Source: JAJYKC01 sp035545735 (GTDB taxonomy: Bacteria; Acidobacteriota; Terriglobia; Bryobacterales; Bryobacteraceae). From it: 64,000 nt of DNA. The notes beneath the pieces were generated by a model that saw only the letters and a program-made list of their open reading frames with translations, did not search any database and was not told where the DNA came from. Where the stretch lies: positions 186,001 through 250,000 of the forward strand of contig DASZXS010000027.1 of assembly GCA_035545735.1 (NCBI GenBank), given 5' to 3'. Below, in pieces: positions 42,715 through 52,217 of this stretch. Every line of letters starts with the position of its first letter. The stretch's first letter is position 1. A program made the position numbers and the translations under genes.

Positions 42715-44604
42715 CTACGGCTTGGTGACAACCTGTTGCACGGCGCGCTGCGCTTCCTGAATGGAAGCGCGATGGTCCATGATTCCGGTGACGTCGGAAT
42801 TGGCGAACGCGATCCTGCCGAAAGGATTTTTTCGCAATACTTCTCCCGGAGCGGGCATCCCCGGTTTGCCAAAAAAGAATCCGGGCTGCGCGCTGAGATA
42901 GGCGTGTCCCCAGCGATTCAGAATCAGGCCGGCGATGTCCCTCTTCGCCTCAAAGCCGGAATTCGAGAACATCATCGACAGTTGCTCGCGGATGCGGCGT
43001 TCATATTCGCGATACGGCGTGGCGAATAACTCGCCGCGGCCTCTTGTAACCTGCTGCGCGAGCGGCAGACCGGGCGATGAGAACAAGATCTTCAAAGTCA
43101 GAACGACGGGAGAGTCCGGAGAAATCACGGGAGAGACGCGCCCCATCGCCGCGGTTTTGTGAATCGCAAAGTAATTCCCTATGCCCTCAAACCACTGGCA
43201 TTCATTGATCCCCAGCCGGTATAGAAAACGCCAGTTGCGCAGCGCTACGTTTGCCATCAGGCAGGGCGCACGATGGAACTGCGCGTACGCGTCGCGATGA
43301 GTCCGCGGGAGACCCTTTATGATATGTTTCGCCGTCCAGCTTCCGCCGGCGACGATCACGCTCCGTGCGCGGACGCTGTGCAGGCGTTCCTGCCTGGCGT
43401 AGATAATCCGCACATACTCCGCCTGTTCCGGCTTCCCCTCATGCTCGACGGAGACCACGGTCGCCCCCAGGCGAATGCGCATCGGACGGTGCGGACGGTC
43501 CAGCGCGGCGAAGTTTACCGCCGACCGCGCGATCGCATCCATCTCCGGCTTGGAGGGGATGGCATCCGGCAACAGAGCTTTCAGAATATGCCGCGCCACG
43601 CCCGCGTTCCCTCCCGGAAACATTTGAGCCCCTTTCGAGTAGTCCCAGGGGAGCAGGACGTCGGCGGCGTACTCCGCATACGCGGAGAGCGCATCGGCGC
43701 CTACGCCCGAGCCTCCGCCGGATACTGGCGAGAGAAACGTTCGCACCGTCTCGCGGCTCACGTCGTATTTCGCCATGAGGTCTTCTTCGAGCGTGATGCT
43801 GTCGAGACGCCGTGAGATCTCGTCGCCGTGCGTTTGCGGGCGCGAATGGCTCCCGCCGGAGGATTTCTCCCGCATCCCGATCAGCTCTCGCCGCGCCTGC
43901 TCCGAGATCGGAGCGCCCTCCAGCCGCGTGCCATACGGATCTTTCAGAAGCATGCCCGGCTTTGTTCCGAATTTCGGGCCGAAGAAGAACGCCGATGTTT
44001 CTCCGCCGGTGGTGTAGGGCGTCCGCGGCAGCTTCATTTCCGGATCGCGGCCTTGCCATTGCTGGTAGTGAAAACCGCTGCTGTCGATGCCGATGGACTC
44101 ATAAAACGCCGCCAGCGAAGTCCCGGGCATCTGCGGGAAAAACATGGCGGAGCCCTGGTGTGCGAAGACGCTCCTCCCATCCACGCGAAACTCGTTCACA
44201 CGGGCTTCCCCGCCGAAGATGGCGTGATTTTCGAGAACCAGGCACGCGCCTTTCGCTCCTGCCCGGCGTTGGAATGCGAGCGCCGCCGCGAGGCCGCTGA
44301 TCCCTCCGCCCACGACTACGCAGTCGTATACTTCCCCGGTGGATGAGGCGTTCCCGGAGAGGGGCTCGAAAACGCGGTCACGAATCTTGTGCCCCGCGGT
44401 CATCACTTCCCAGGTGTTGCCGTTTGACCCGCTATAATCGCCCGTCCCTCCATAGCCGTTCCAATCCGCCGGATTTGTCGCGGAGAGGAGGTCCAGTGGA
44501 CAGGCGCCGCTCAACAGCAGCCCCCCGGAACCGATCAGCGCCGAGTTCAAATAGTCTCTCCGCGAAATCGGCTCGTCCATTCCGAGGGCTTTGTCGTTTT
44601 TCAA
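42715..44604 (-). CDS. Tat-exported FAD-dependent oxidoreductase (amine oxidase-like)
   Basis: A 629-residue flavoprotein. The TTG start at 44604 is backed by AAGGAG 7 bases before it; an ATG 24 bases on is less well placed. A twin-arginine motif SRRDYLNSALIGSGGLLLSG gives export. The dinucleotide-binding motif is YDCVVVGGGISGLAAALAF (about 93-111), with NHAIFGGEARVNEF downstream, typical of flavin amine oxidase-like and NAD(P)-binding Rossmann enzymes. Near the C-terminus, GRIAFANSDVTGIMDHRASIQEAQRAVQQV has the usual FAD-contact form. The substrate is unknown. Its position just upstream of the TonB receptor suggests that it may act on what the receptor brings in. Confidence 0.86.
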   Translation of the reverse strand: MKNDKALGMDEPISRRDYLNSALIGSGGLLLSGACPLDLLSATNPADWNGYGGTGDYSGSNGNTWEVMTAGHKIRDRVFEPLSGNASSTGEVYDCVVVGGGISGLAAALAFQRRAGAKGACLVLENHAIFGGEARVNEFRVDGRSVFAHQGSAMFFPQMPGTSLAAFYESIGIDSSGFHYQQWQGRDPEMKLPRTPYTTGGETSAFFFGPKFGTKPGMLLKDPYGTRLEGAPISEQARRELIGMREKSSGGSHSRPQTHGDEISRRLDSITLEEDLMAKYDVSRETVRTFLSPVSGGGSGVGADALSAYAEYAADVLLPWDYSKGAQMFPGGNAGVARHILKALLPDAIPSKPEMDAIARSAVNFAALDRPHRPMRIRLGATVVSVEHEGKPEQAEYVRIIYARQERLHSVRARSVIVAGGSWTAKHIIKGLPRTHRDAYAQFHRAPCLMANVALRNWRFLYRLGINECQWFEGIGNYFAIHKTAAMGRVSPVISPDSPVVLTLKILFSSPGLPLAQQVTRGRGELFATPYREYERRIREQLSMMFSNSGFEAKRDIAGLILNRWGHAYLSAQPGFFFGKPGMPAPGEVLRKNPFGRIAFANSDVTGIMDHRASIQEAQRAVQQVVTKP

Positions 44605-44620
44605 CCGATTACTCCTTCCA

Positions 44621-44641
44621 CGCCCGTCATTCTATCGGGCG
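44621..44641 (-). promoter_or_regulatory. -10 element within a small dyad upstream of the FAD oxidoreductase gene
   Basis: On the minus strand TAGAAT (44634-44629) lies about 25 bases before the TTG start, with the AAGGAG site between. It is framed by a 6-base inverted repeat, CGCCCG (44621-44626) and CGGGCG (44636-44641), that could be an operator. Confidence 0.35.
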
Positions 44642-44667
44642 CGGAACGGGCCGGTGAGCGGGAAGGA

Positions 44668-47286
44668 TCAGCGGACCCGCGGAGAAAGGAAGCGCCTCGG
44701 TTGCCGCAGGATCGTCTCAATATCGGCGCTGGGGACCGCGGTGCCATAGAGGTGCCCCTGGATTTTGTCGCACCCCGCGCGCCGCAGAATTTCGAGCTGG
44801 GCAATCGTCTCCACGCCTTCGGCAATCACTTGCAGACGCAAATTGTGCGCCAGGCTGATGATCGTCTGCACTACCGGAAGCGCGCCGCCGGCTTCCGTCA
44901 GGTTCCGCACAAAGGAACGGTCGATCTTCAGAGTGTCGAGCGGGAGTTGGTGCAGATAATTGAGGGAAGAGTAGCCCGTGCCGAAATCATCGATCGAGAT
45001 ACGCACGCCTAGCGCGCGCAGCCGGCGTATGCTTTGCACGGACTCCGCGAATTCCTGGATAATTACGCCCTCGGTGAGTTCCAGTTCCAGCCACACTGGA
45101 TTCAGACGGCTCTCGTCAATCGCGGTGCGCACGGCATCGAAAAACTCGGGCCGCGAAAACTGCAGCACGGAAATGTTTGCCGCCACCCGTACGGGGGCGT
45201 AGCCGAGGCTCTGCCAGTGAGCATTCTGCCGGCAGACCTCGTGCAAGACCCAGTTGCCGATCTGCTGGATAAGCCCCACCTCTTCGGCCAGTGGAATAAA
45301 GACCGCGGGTGAGATCCGCCCGAGCTTGGGGTGGCTCCACACCAGCAGCGCCTCCAGTCCCACCAGTTCTTCGCTCATGGAGACGATGGGCTGATACTGC
45401 AGGCGCAGTTCCGAATTTTCGATGGCGTGACGGAGCGCCGTCTCCATTTCCAGGCTCTGCGCCGATGCGACGGTTTGTTCCTGCCCGGAATGGCGCCAGT
45501 CGTTCTTGCCCTGCTTCTTCGCGGCCTGCATGGCGCGTTCGGCCTTCCGGAGCAGAGTTCCCGCGTTGTCGCCGTCGAGCGGAAATGTGCTGAGGCCGAT
45601 GCTTGCCGTCGCAAATACCTCCTGATCGTCCACTTGAAACGGCTTCCGCATCGCGTCCAGGAACTCAGCGGGCTTGCGGTGTGCGTCGCTCGCGCTGGCC
45701 AGTCCCGTGAGAACGACGGCGAACTCATCGGCTGCAATTCGCGCCGCTACGTCCCGCGGACCCAGCATGGCTTGCAAACGCGCCGCGACTTTCTTCAACA
45801 CCTGATCGCCCGCGGCGTGCCCGAGCGCGTCGTTCACTTGCTTGAAGCGGTCCAGATCCAGGAAAAGCACAGCCACGATACCGTTGCGCTCCGCCTCCGT
45901 CGCCAAAGCCCGCTCCAGCATTTCGGTCAGATGCTCGCGGTTCAGCAGCCCGGTCATGGGATCGTTTTGAAGCTGCAGCGCCAGTTGCTTGGCGAGTTTT
46001 TGCTGTTCGATAGCCAATGCGGCGGCGCGGCTGGCCATAGTGAGGACACTCCGGTCTTCGGCTCGCGGCTGCGTCCCTTTTGAATAGTGCAGAAGGATGA
46101 GCCCGAAGGGGCGATTCGATTCCGAAACGATCGGCGCCGAGATGGCAGCGCCTAAACCGATTTCCTCGAGCAGGCCCGGATGAATCTCCTTGGGCAGCAC
46201 GCTGGCCAGATCCGGCTCCGAGCGCACGCTGGTGAACAGCGGCGAATGCCGGAAAGCGAGCGACGACGGATCGATCTTGGCCGCCAGGCGGCGATAGGAG
46301 GCGTCCAGATTCGGCGCAAAAACGTGCGTGCTTCCACCGGGATCGAATAAAATCACCGCGCCGCGCGCGTCCGGGCTCTGCCGTTCAATCATCTTCAGCA
46401 GGTGAAGCATGATCTCACGAATGGGACGGTTGGCGACCAGCATGTCGAGCACGTTGGTGCGGTCTTTCTCCAGCCGTGCGCTCAAGCCGCTCTGCGCCCG
46501 GATCTGATGTTCCAGGATCACGCGCCCCAGGCCGCGCCCCATCAGTTCCACCATCTCCCGCTCTTCGGAAGAAAAGCGGCGCGGTGGACCGCTGTAAGAG
46601 AAGAAACTCAATCGCCCGTAAAGGGCGCCGTCCACCAGGATTGGGGCTCCCAGATAACAGCCGATGTCCGCCGCGTTCACGAGTGCCGAGACATCCAGAG
46701 TAAATCCGGGCGGCAGATTCCAGGAAGCCACCGTGTCCTTGCCATCCGCCGACGTCCGGTGGATTAGCCCGGAGGGGAGGCGGAAGATCTCGCAGCCGCT
46801 CTTCAAGAACTCCTCGAAGACTTCCGGCAGCGACCCATACGTTCGCACGTTGAGCCGGTGAATGTGGCGGAGATGAGCGGTGAAACCCGCGGGCGCCTCG
46901 GCCTCCGCGGACTTGGCTTTCGTCCCACCCCGGCGCATGCGCGACCTCCAGCCCATACCTTCCACCATCACGGGGCGTCCGTTCTCAAAAAGAATTCGGG
47001 AAACGAACTGCATCGGCACGCGCTTTCCGGATTTTGCGCGCAGCATGATCTGGCGCGGCACCGGCGCGCCCCCGCCCATTTGCTCCATTACATCCTGGAG
47101 CGCCTGCGCGCAGAACTCCGGTTCCAGGAGATCACCCAATTGCATACCCTGGACTTCGTTTTCCGAGTAGCCTGTGATTCGTTTGATCGATCCTCGCACG
47201 GACACGATTGCCCCGCCGAAATCGTGCCTGTACACCAAGTCGGCATTTTCCTCAATGGCTCCCGCGGACATCGAACCTTGAGTCAT
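44668..47286 (-). CDS. PAS-GAF-GAF-GGDEF-EAL protein, probable c-di-GMP phosphodiesterase
   Basis: An 872-residue cytoplasmic signalling protein with no membrane segment. PAS domain about 13-110, two GAF-like domains about 143-260 and 283-430, GGDEF domain about 442-595, EAL domain about 611-860. The GGDEF site reads AADEF (518-522), with both glycines replaced, so diguanylate cyclase activity is unlikely; it may still bind GTP as a regulator. The EAL domain keeps E645 in EAL, Asn in AANIS, ELTEG, the DDFGTGYSSL loop, Lys in LKIDRSF and Glu in AEGVET, so hydrolysis of c-di-GMP to pGpG is expected. The start is taken as the first ATG. It stands alone between other units. Confidence 0.92.
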   Translation of the reverse strand: MTQGSMSAGAIEENADLVYRHDFGGAIVSVRGSIKRITGYSENEVQGMQLGDLLEPEFCAQALQDVMEQMGGGAPVPRQIMLRAKSGKRVPMQFVSRILFENGRPVMVEGMGWRSRMRRGGTKAKSAEAEAPAGFTAHLRHIHRLNVRTYGSLPEVFEEFLKSGCEIFRLPSGLIHRTSADGKDTVASWNLPPGFTLDVSALVNAADIGCYLGAPILVDGALYGRLSFFSYSGPPRRFSSEEREMVELMGRGLGRVILEHQIRAQSGLSARLEKDRTNVLDMLVANRPIREIMLHLLKMIERQSPDARGAVILFDPGGSTHVFAPNLDASYRRLAAKIDPSSLAFRHSPLFTSVRSEPDLASVLPKEIHPGLLEEIGLGAAISAPIVSESNRPFGLILLHYSKGTQPRAEDRSVLTMASRAAALAIEQQKLAKQLALQLQNDPMTGLLNREHLTEMLERALATEAERNGIVAVLFLDLDRFKQVNDALGHAAGDQVLKKVAARLQAMLGPRDVAARIAADEFAVVLTGLASASDAHRKPAEFLDAMRKPFQVDDQEVFATASIGLSTFPLDGDNAGTLLRKAERAMQAAKKQGKNDWRHSGQEQTVASAQSLEMETALRHAIENSELRLQYQPIVSMSEELVGLEALLVWSHPKLGRISPAVFIPLAEEVGLIQQIGNWVLHEVCRQNAHWQSLGYAPVRVAANISVLQFSRPEFFDAVRTAIDESRLNPVWLELELTEGVIIQEFAESVQSIRRLRALGVRISIDDFGTGYSSLNYLHQLPLDTLKIDRSFVRNLTEAGGALPVVQTIISLAHNLRLQVIAEGVETIAQLEILRRAGCDKIQGHLYGTAVPSADIETILRQPRRFLSPRVR

Positions 47287-47468
47287 GTCTCTAGTAATAC
47301 GTTATATCTTTATTCGCACTGTGTTCGCGGGGCTTGCCGCGCCGGCAGACGCCGCTTCGAGGATCGGGACATCCGGATTCCGTACCGCGCCGCAGTCGAG
47401 GCGCCGGGATAAGCCCGGATAGGGCTTTCAACCGAGCCTGTTTCGCAAACCACCTGAACGCGGAAAAG

Positions 47469-47507
47469 GGGACGGGCCGGATGCCGCTTTCGTGCGGAAT
47501 CCGTCCC
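47469..47507 (-). terminator. Hairpin after trxA, likely terminator
   Basis: An interrupted stem: GGGAC (47469-47473) with GTCCC (47503-47507) outside, and GGATGCCGC with GCGGAATCC inside round the loop TTTCGT. On the minus strand CCCCTTTTCC follows. It begins 36 bases after the trxA stop. The rest of the gap up to 47286 shows nothing else. Confidence 0.45.
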
Positions 47508-47542
47508 GCCCCCCTCTGAAGTCTATTTGCGAAAAGACGCGC

Positions 47543-47875
47543 TCAGCCGACGTGCGCGTCGAGCATCTTCTGCACTTCGGTCTTGCCAACCGCCCCGACG
47601 CGCTGCTCGACAATCTGGCCGCCCTTGAATAACAGCAGGGTCGGAATCCCTCGAATGTTGAACCGCATCGCGGTCCCGCCGTTGTCATCGACATTCAGCT
47701 TGCCGACCTTGGCCTTCCCGTCGTATTCGGCCGCAACCGCGTCCACGGTTGGGGTCATCATCTTACATGGGCCGCACCACTCTGCCCAAAAGTCCACCAA
47801 TACGGGGACGTCCGCGGCGAGCACATCGTGCTCGAAGTTCGCATCGGTAAAAGTCAGCGTCTTGTCACCAGCCAT
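47543..47875 (-). CDS. trxA: Thioredoxin
   Basis: A 110-residue cytoplasmic thioredoxin that reduces protein disulfides using electrons from thioredoxin reductase. Active site W33-C34-G-P-C37-K in VDFWAEWCGPCKMM, with the cis-proline loop GIPTLLLFKGG. Length and pattern are normal for TrxA. It follows glgA by 70 bases on the same strand and may have its own promoter. A trxB gene lies at 59573, 12 kb away. Confidence 0.95.
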   Translation of the reverse strand: MAGDKTLTFTDANFEHDVLAADVPVLVDFWAEWCGPCKMMTPTVDAVAAEYDGKAKVGKLNVDDNGGTAMRFNIRGIPTLLLFKGGQIVEQRVGAVGKTEVQKMLDAHVG

Positions 47876-47945
47876 ATTAAAAAAGCTCCACTCCGTTCGA
47901 TGTATTTTCCCTAGAAAAGATTCACGATGGTGAAAGCGTTAGGGT

Positions 47946-49367
47946 TTATCTCTCCAAAATTCGCCGGTAGAAGTCCAGATATTGTCCCGCGGACGCTTCC
48001 CAGGAAAAATCCTTCTCCATGCATCTTCTCATCGTTTCCCGCCACCCTGGCCGGTCCTGAAACGCTTCGAGCGCGGCCCGGATAGCCAGAAAGAAGCTGT
48101 GCGCGGAATAATCCCAAAACTTGAATCCCGTGCCGCCTTCGATCGTATCATCCAGGCCCCCCGTTGCGCGGACGATGGGGACTGTCCCGTATCGCAGGCT
48201 ATAAATCTGGTTCAACCCGCAGGGCTCATAGCGGCTCGGCATCAGGAACATATCCGCTCCCGCTTCAATACGGTGAGAAAGGCCCTCGTCATAGCCGACG
48301 CGGACGCTGAACTTGTCGGGATGCGCTCCGGCGAGCTTACGAAAGCTGTTTTCGAAATGCGGATCGCCGCTTCCGAGCACCACCAGCGCCGCGTCTTCGC
48401 CTGCAAGTTGGCCGGCAATCTGTTCCACCAGATCGAAGCCTTTCTGGTCGGCGAAGCGCGAAACGATTCCGAGCAGGGGGCGATCCATGCGCTCCGGCAG
48501 CCCCATTTCATCGAGCAGGGCGCGCTTGCATTCCACCTTGCCGCTGAGATCGCTGCTCGAATAATTCCGCGCAATGTATGGGTCGGTTTCAGGGTTCCAT
48601 TGCGAATAATCCGCCCCGTTCAGGATGCCGGAGATGGCGCCGCTGCGAGTGCGCAGGAATCCATCCAGCCCAAAACCGTATTCCGCCGTCTGAATCTCGC
48701 GGGCGTAGGTCGGGCTCACCGTGTTGATGGCGTCGCTGAACGCGATGCCGCCCTTCAGAAAATTGATATCGCCATAGAATTCGAGCCCTGCGGGATGCAT
48801 TAGCGCGGGGTCTAGTCCCAGGTCGCCGAGCAAGCCGCTCCAGAACCGGCCTTGATAGCCCAGGTTATGAATGGTAAGCAGCGTCTTCATCCCCAAGAAT
48901 TCCGGGCTGTTGGCGAAAATGGTTCGAAGGTAGACAGGCAGCAGGGACGCCTGCCAGTCGTGACAATGAATCACCTGGGGCCGGAAAAGATGCCGAATCA
49001 CGCCAAGCGCGGCGAGGCATAGCACGCCGTAGCGCAGGTGATTGTCGCTGAAATCGCCCTTTGCATCGCCATAAATGCCATGGCGGCCGTACAAGGCCGG
49101 GCAATCGACGATAAAAAACGCCACGCCTTGCCGGTCTGTGCGATAGATATCGGTTTGGAAAACATGGGGCCCGATTGGAACCGGGAGATGGCGCCAAACC
49201 TCCCTCGGCGGGTCCGGTGTTTTCAAGTCGAGATATCCCGGAAGTACTACAGCCACCTCGGCGCCCTGTTCCCGCAGCGCTACCGGCAGAGACCCTACGA
49301 CGTCCGCAAGACCACCGGTTTTGCAGTACGGGGCCGCCTCCGAGGACACCATAAGAACTTTAGGCAT
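47946..49367 (-). CDS. glgA: Glycogen synthase (ADP-glucose, GT5)
   Basis: A 473-residue GT-B glycosyltransferase that adds glucose from ADP-glucose to glycogen. KTGGLADVVGSLP (16-28) binds ADP-glucose; HCHDWQASLLPVYL, LTIHNLGYQGRF, DAINTVSPTYAREIQT and RYEPCGLNQIYSLRYGTVPIVRATGGLDDTI are the further GT5 hallmarks. The start overlaps the end of nusB by 8 bases, so the gene is translated from the ribH-nusB message. No other glycogen gene (glgB, glgC, glgP) is in the window. The function call is firm. Confidence 0.95.
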   Translation of the reverse strand: MPKVLMVSSEAAPYCKTGGLADVVGSLPVALREQGAEVAVVLPGYLDLKTPDPPREVWRHLPVPIGPHVFQTDIYRTDRQGVAFFIVDCPALYGRHGIYGDAKGDFSDNHLRYGVLCLAALGVIRHLFRPQVIHCHDWQASLLPVYLRTIFANSPEFLGMKTLLTIHNLGYQGRFWSGLLGDLGLDPALMHPAGLEFYGDINFLKGGIAFSDAINTVSPTYAREIQTAEYGFGLDGFLRTRSGAISGILNGADYSQWNPETDPYIARNYSSSDLSGKVECKRALLDEMGLPERMDRPLLGIVSRFADQKGFDLVEQIAGQLAGEDAALVVLGSGDPHFENSFRKLAGAHPDKFSVRVGYDEGLSHRIEAGADMFLMPSRYEPCGLNQIYSLRYGTVPIVRATGGLDDTIEGGTGFKFWDYSAHSFFLAIRAALEAFQDRPGWRETMRRCMEKDFSWEASAGQYLDFYRRILER

Positions 49368-49794
49368 CAGCGCCTTTGTGCAAGTCCTTGTTCACAGCAT
49401 CCAGCACTCCGTTGATGAACGAGACCGATTCGTCGCCCGCGAACTGCCGCGCCAGTTCCAAGGCTTCGTCAATGGCGATGGCCGGTGGCGTGCCCAGATG
49501 GGTCATCTCGAAAATCGCCAGCCGGAGGATATTGCGGTCCACCACCGGCATACGTTCCAGAGTCCAGTTGGCGGCTTTCTCACCGATCCGCGCGTCAATT
49601 CCGGAGACGGCTCTGGTGGTCCCGGTGGCCAGGGTTTCCATGAAAACGTCCTGGTCCGGCGCGGGGTCGTCCACTTCCTCCGTGCCAACGGAATCATAGA
49701 AGGAGCGAATGGCCTCCTCGACGGCCTGTTTGCGCATGTCCCACTGAAACAGGACCTGCAATGCCCGTTGACGTGAGCGGTGACGGGCAGCCAT
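49360..49794 (-). CDS. nusB: Transcription antitermination factor NusB
   Basis: A 144-residue all-helical RNA-binding protein that with NusE (S10) binds boxA for antitermination of rRNA transcription. RHRSRQRALQVLFQWDM at the start, ANWTLERMPVVDRNILRLAIFEM and PPAIAIDEALELARQFAGDESVSFINGVLDAV at the end are characteristic. It starts 4 bases after ribH, the gene that precedes nusB in many bacteria, and overlaps glgA by 8 bases. Confidence 0.95.
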   Translation of the reverse strand: MAARHRSRQRALQVLFQWDMRKQAVEEAIRSFYDSVGTEEVDDPAPDQDVFMETLATGTTRAVSGIDARIGEKAANWTLERMPVVDRNILRLAIFEMTHLGTPPAIAIDEALELARQFAGDESVSFINGVLDAVNKDLHKGADA

Positions 49795-49798
49795 GGGA

Positions 49799-50281
49799 TT
49801 ACTTCGAAGGCTCCCGCAGACGGCGGAGCAGGTTGGCCATTTCGATGGCCGTCATGGCCGCGTCGAATCCCTTGTTCCCGCTTTTCGCGCCCGCGCGGTC
49901 AATAGCCTGTTCGACGGTGTTCGTGGTGAGAATGCCGAAGGCTACCGGGATTCCGCTCTCGGAAGAGACCTGCGCCACGCCCTTCGCCGCTTCCCCGGCG
50001 ACGTAATCGAAATGGGGGGTATCGCCGCGAATCACCGCGCTTAGGGCGATAAGCGCGTCGTACCTCTTCTGCGCCGTTAAGGCTCGGAGAGCCAAGGGGA
50101 TTTCCCAGGAACCCGGCACGCGCACAATGTCGGCGGCGGCATCCACGTCCGCGCCGCAGCGCCGCAACCCGTCCAGCGCGCCTTCGAGCAGCCGCTCCGT
50201 GATAAAGCTGTTGAATCTGCCCACCACGATCGCGAAACGCAGGCCACGGGCGTCCAGACTTCCTTCAATTACCTGAGACAT
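49799..50281 (-). CDS. ribH: 6,7-dimethyl-8-ribityllumazine synthase
   Basis: A 160-residue enzyme of riboflavin synthesis that condenses 5-amino-6-ribitylaminouracil with dihydroxybutanone phosphate. FAIVVGRFNSFITERLLEGA binds the pyrimidine; VPGSWEIPLALRAL and SAVIRGDTPHFDYVAGE contain the substrate loop and catalytic H90; PVAFGILTTNTVEQAIDRAG completes the pattern. It heads ribH-nusB-glgA(-trxA) and is divergent from lepA with 46 bases between the starts. No other rib gene or FMN riboswitch was seen. Confidence 0.95.
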   Translation of the reverse strand: MSQVIEGSLDARGLRFAIVVGRFNSFITERLLEGALDGLRRCGADVDAAADIVRVPGSWEIPLALRALTAQKRYDALIALSAVIRGDTPHFDYVAGEAAKGVAQVSSESGIPVAFGILTTNTVEQAIDRAGAKSGNKGFDAAMTAIEMANLLRRLREPSK

Positions 50282-50327
50282 ATATGGGATACTGATAAGT
50301 TACAGCCCTTAATTCTAGCGCACCGCA

Positions 50328-52160
50328 ATGGTTGCGCGAACTACCATGGACCCCAATTTAATCCGCAATTTCTCCATCATTGCGCATATCGACCACGGCA
50401 AATCGACGCTGGCGGACCGCTTGCTCGAAGTCACCGGCGCCCTCACCCAGCGGGAGATGCAGCAGCAGGTGCTCGATACCATGGATCTGGAGCGCGAGCG
50501 GGGGATCACCATCAAAGCGCACGCGGTCCGCTTGAATTACACCGCCAAAGACGGCGCCACCTACCAGCTCAACCTGATCGATACGCCGGGCCACGTCGAT
50601 TTCACCTACGAAGTTTCCCGCAGCCTGCAAGCGTGCGAGGGGGCGCTGCTGGTGGTGGATGCCTCCCAGGGGGTTGAGGCGCAGACGCTGGCCAATACCT
50701 ACCTCGCCCTGAATCACAACCTGGAAATCATCCCGATTATCAACAAAATCGATCTCCCTTCGGCCGAGCCCGAGCGGATCCGCGAGCAGATTGAGCAGGT
50801 GATCGGACTGCCGGCCGGCGACGCGATTCTGGTGAGCGCCAAGAGCGGCCTCGGCGTCGGGGATGTTCTCGAAGCCGTCGTGGAGCGGGTTCCTCCGCCG
50901 GCGGGGGACCCGGAAGCCCCGCTCCGCGCGCTCATTTTCGACTCCTGGTTCGATCCGTATCGCGGCGTGATCATCCTTGCGCGCGTCGTCGATGGACGGA
51001 TCAAGGTGGGGCAAAAAATAAGGCTTTGGTCGAACGGCAAGGTTTATGAAGTGGACGGGCTGGGATATCAATCGCCCAAGCCGGTCCCATGCGCCGAACT
51101 CTCCGCGGGAGAAGCCGGTTTTCTGTTCGCCAATATCAAGACCGTGGCCGACGCGCAGATTGGCGACACCATCACCGAAGACGCGCGGGCCGCCGTGGAG
51201 CCGTTGCCCGGGTTTCAGCCCGCCAAGCCGATGGTCTTCGCGGGGCTCTATCCGGTCGAATCGCACGAGCACGGGCGGCTACGGGAGGCGCTTGAAAAGC
51301 TGCGTCTGAACGACAGCGCCTTCAATTTCGAGCCCGAGAACTCGGTTGCGCTGGGTTTTGGCTTCCGCTGCGGATTTCTTGGCTTGCTGCATCTCGAAAT
51401 TGTGCAGGAGCGGCTGGAGCGGGAATTCGAAATCGACCTGATCACCACCGCGCCCGGCGTCCGCTACCGCGTCACGCTGAACGGTGGCGAAGTAATTGAA
51501 GTCGATAACCCCACCAAGTTTCCCGACCCCGCCGGTATTCGCCACGTGGAGGAGCCGATCATCGACGCGACGGTTATCACGCGGGAGGAGTTCGTCGGCG
51601 AGATTCTTAAGCTGCTCGAAGAAAAGCGCGGCACGCAAAAGAAGTTCGAATATATCGGGACGGGCCGCGTTCTGCTCCTGTATGAGATGCCGCTCAATGA
51701 GATTGTCCTCGACTTCTACGACCGGCTGAAGTCCGCGTCGCGCGGCTATGCGTCGCTCGACTATCATTTGGCCGGCTACCGCATTTCACCGCTGGTGAAG
51801 CTCGATGTTCTGGTCGCCGCCGAACCGGTGGATGCGCTTTCGATGATCGTTCACCGCGAATTTGCCTACGAGCGCGGAAAGCTGCTGATCGAGCGCCTTC
51901 GCAAGCTGATCCCGCGTCAGATGTTCGAGGTTGCGCTGCAGGCCGCCATCGGAAGCAAGATCATCGCGAGAGAGACGATTCCCGCCATGCGGAAAAACGT
52001 GCTGGCCAAGTGCTACGGCGGCGATATCAGCCGGAAGCGCAAGCTGCTCGAAAAGCAGAAGGAAGGGAAGCGCCGCATGAAGCGCGTGGGCCGTGTCGAA
52101 ATCCCTCAGGAAGCATTCCTCGCCGTCCTGAAGGTCAGCGGCGGATCGCAGGACGAGTAG
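50328..52160 (+). CDS. lepA: Elongation factor 4 (LepA), back-translocating GTPase
   Basis: A 610-residue translational GTPase. G1 AHIDHGKST (19-27), G3 DTPGHVDF (about 85-92) and G4 NKID are present, followed by domain II, the EF-G-like domains III and V and the LepA-specific C-terminal domain (KCYGGDISRKRKLLEKQKEGKRRMKRVGRVEIPQEAF region, about 560-600, basic). EF4 remodels stalled or mistranslocated ribosomes. The first ATG (50328) is used; MDPNLIRNF at 50346 is an alternative start because family members often begin just before the NIRNF motif. No strong ribosome-binding site precedes either. Confidence 0.95.
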   Translation: MVARTTMDPNLIRNFSIIAHIDHGKSTLADRLLEVTGALTQREMQQQVLDTMDLERERGITIKAHAVRLNYTAKDGATYQLNLIDTPGHVDFTYEVSRSLQACEGALLVVDASQGVEAQTLANTYLALNHNLEIIPIINKIDLPSAEPERIREQIEQVIGLPAGDAILVSAKSGLGVGDVLEAVVERVPPPAGDPEAPLRALIFDSWFDPYRGVIILARVVDGRIKVGQKIRLWSNGKVYEVDGLGYQSPKPVPCAELSAGEAGFLFANIKTVADAQIGDTITEDARAAVEPLPGFQPAKPMVFAGLYPVESHEHGRLREALEKLRLNDSAFNFEPENSVALGFGFRCGFLGLLHLEIVQERLEREFEIDLITTAPGVRYRVTLNGGEVIEVDNPTKFPDPAGIRHVEEPIIDATVITREEFVGEILKLLEEKRGTQKKFEYIGTGRVLLLYEMPLNEIVLDFYDRLKSASRGYASLDYHLAGYRISPLVKLDVLVAAEPVDALSMIVHREFAYERGKLLIERLRKLIPRQMFEVALQAAIGSKIIARETIPAMRKNVLAKCYGGDISRKRKLLEKQKEGKRRMKRVGRVEIPQEAFLAVLKVSGGSQDE

Positions 52161-52217
52161 TGCCTCTGAAAAAACGATCCCTTTCCATCCGATCGCCAAT
52201 AAGCAGACATACGCGGC

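Noticed and set aside
50282..50327. FMN riboswitch or other leader upstream of ribH
   Set aside because: Only 46 bases separate ribH and lepA; there is no room for an RFN element and no such pattern.
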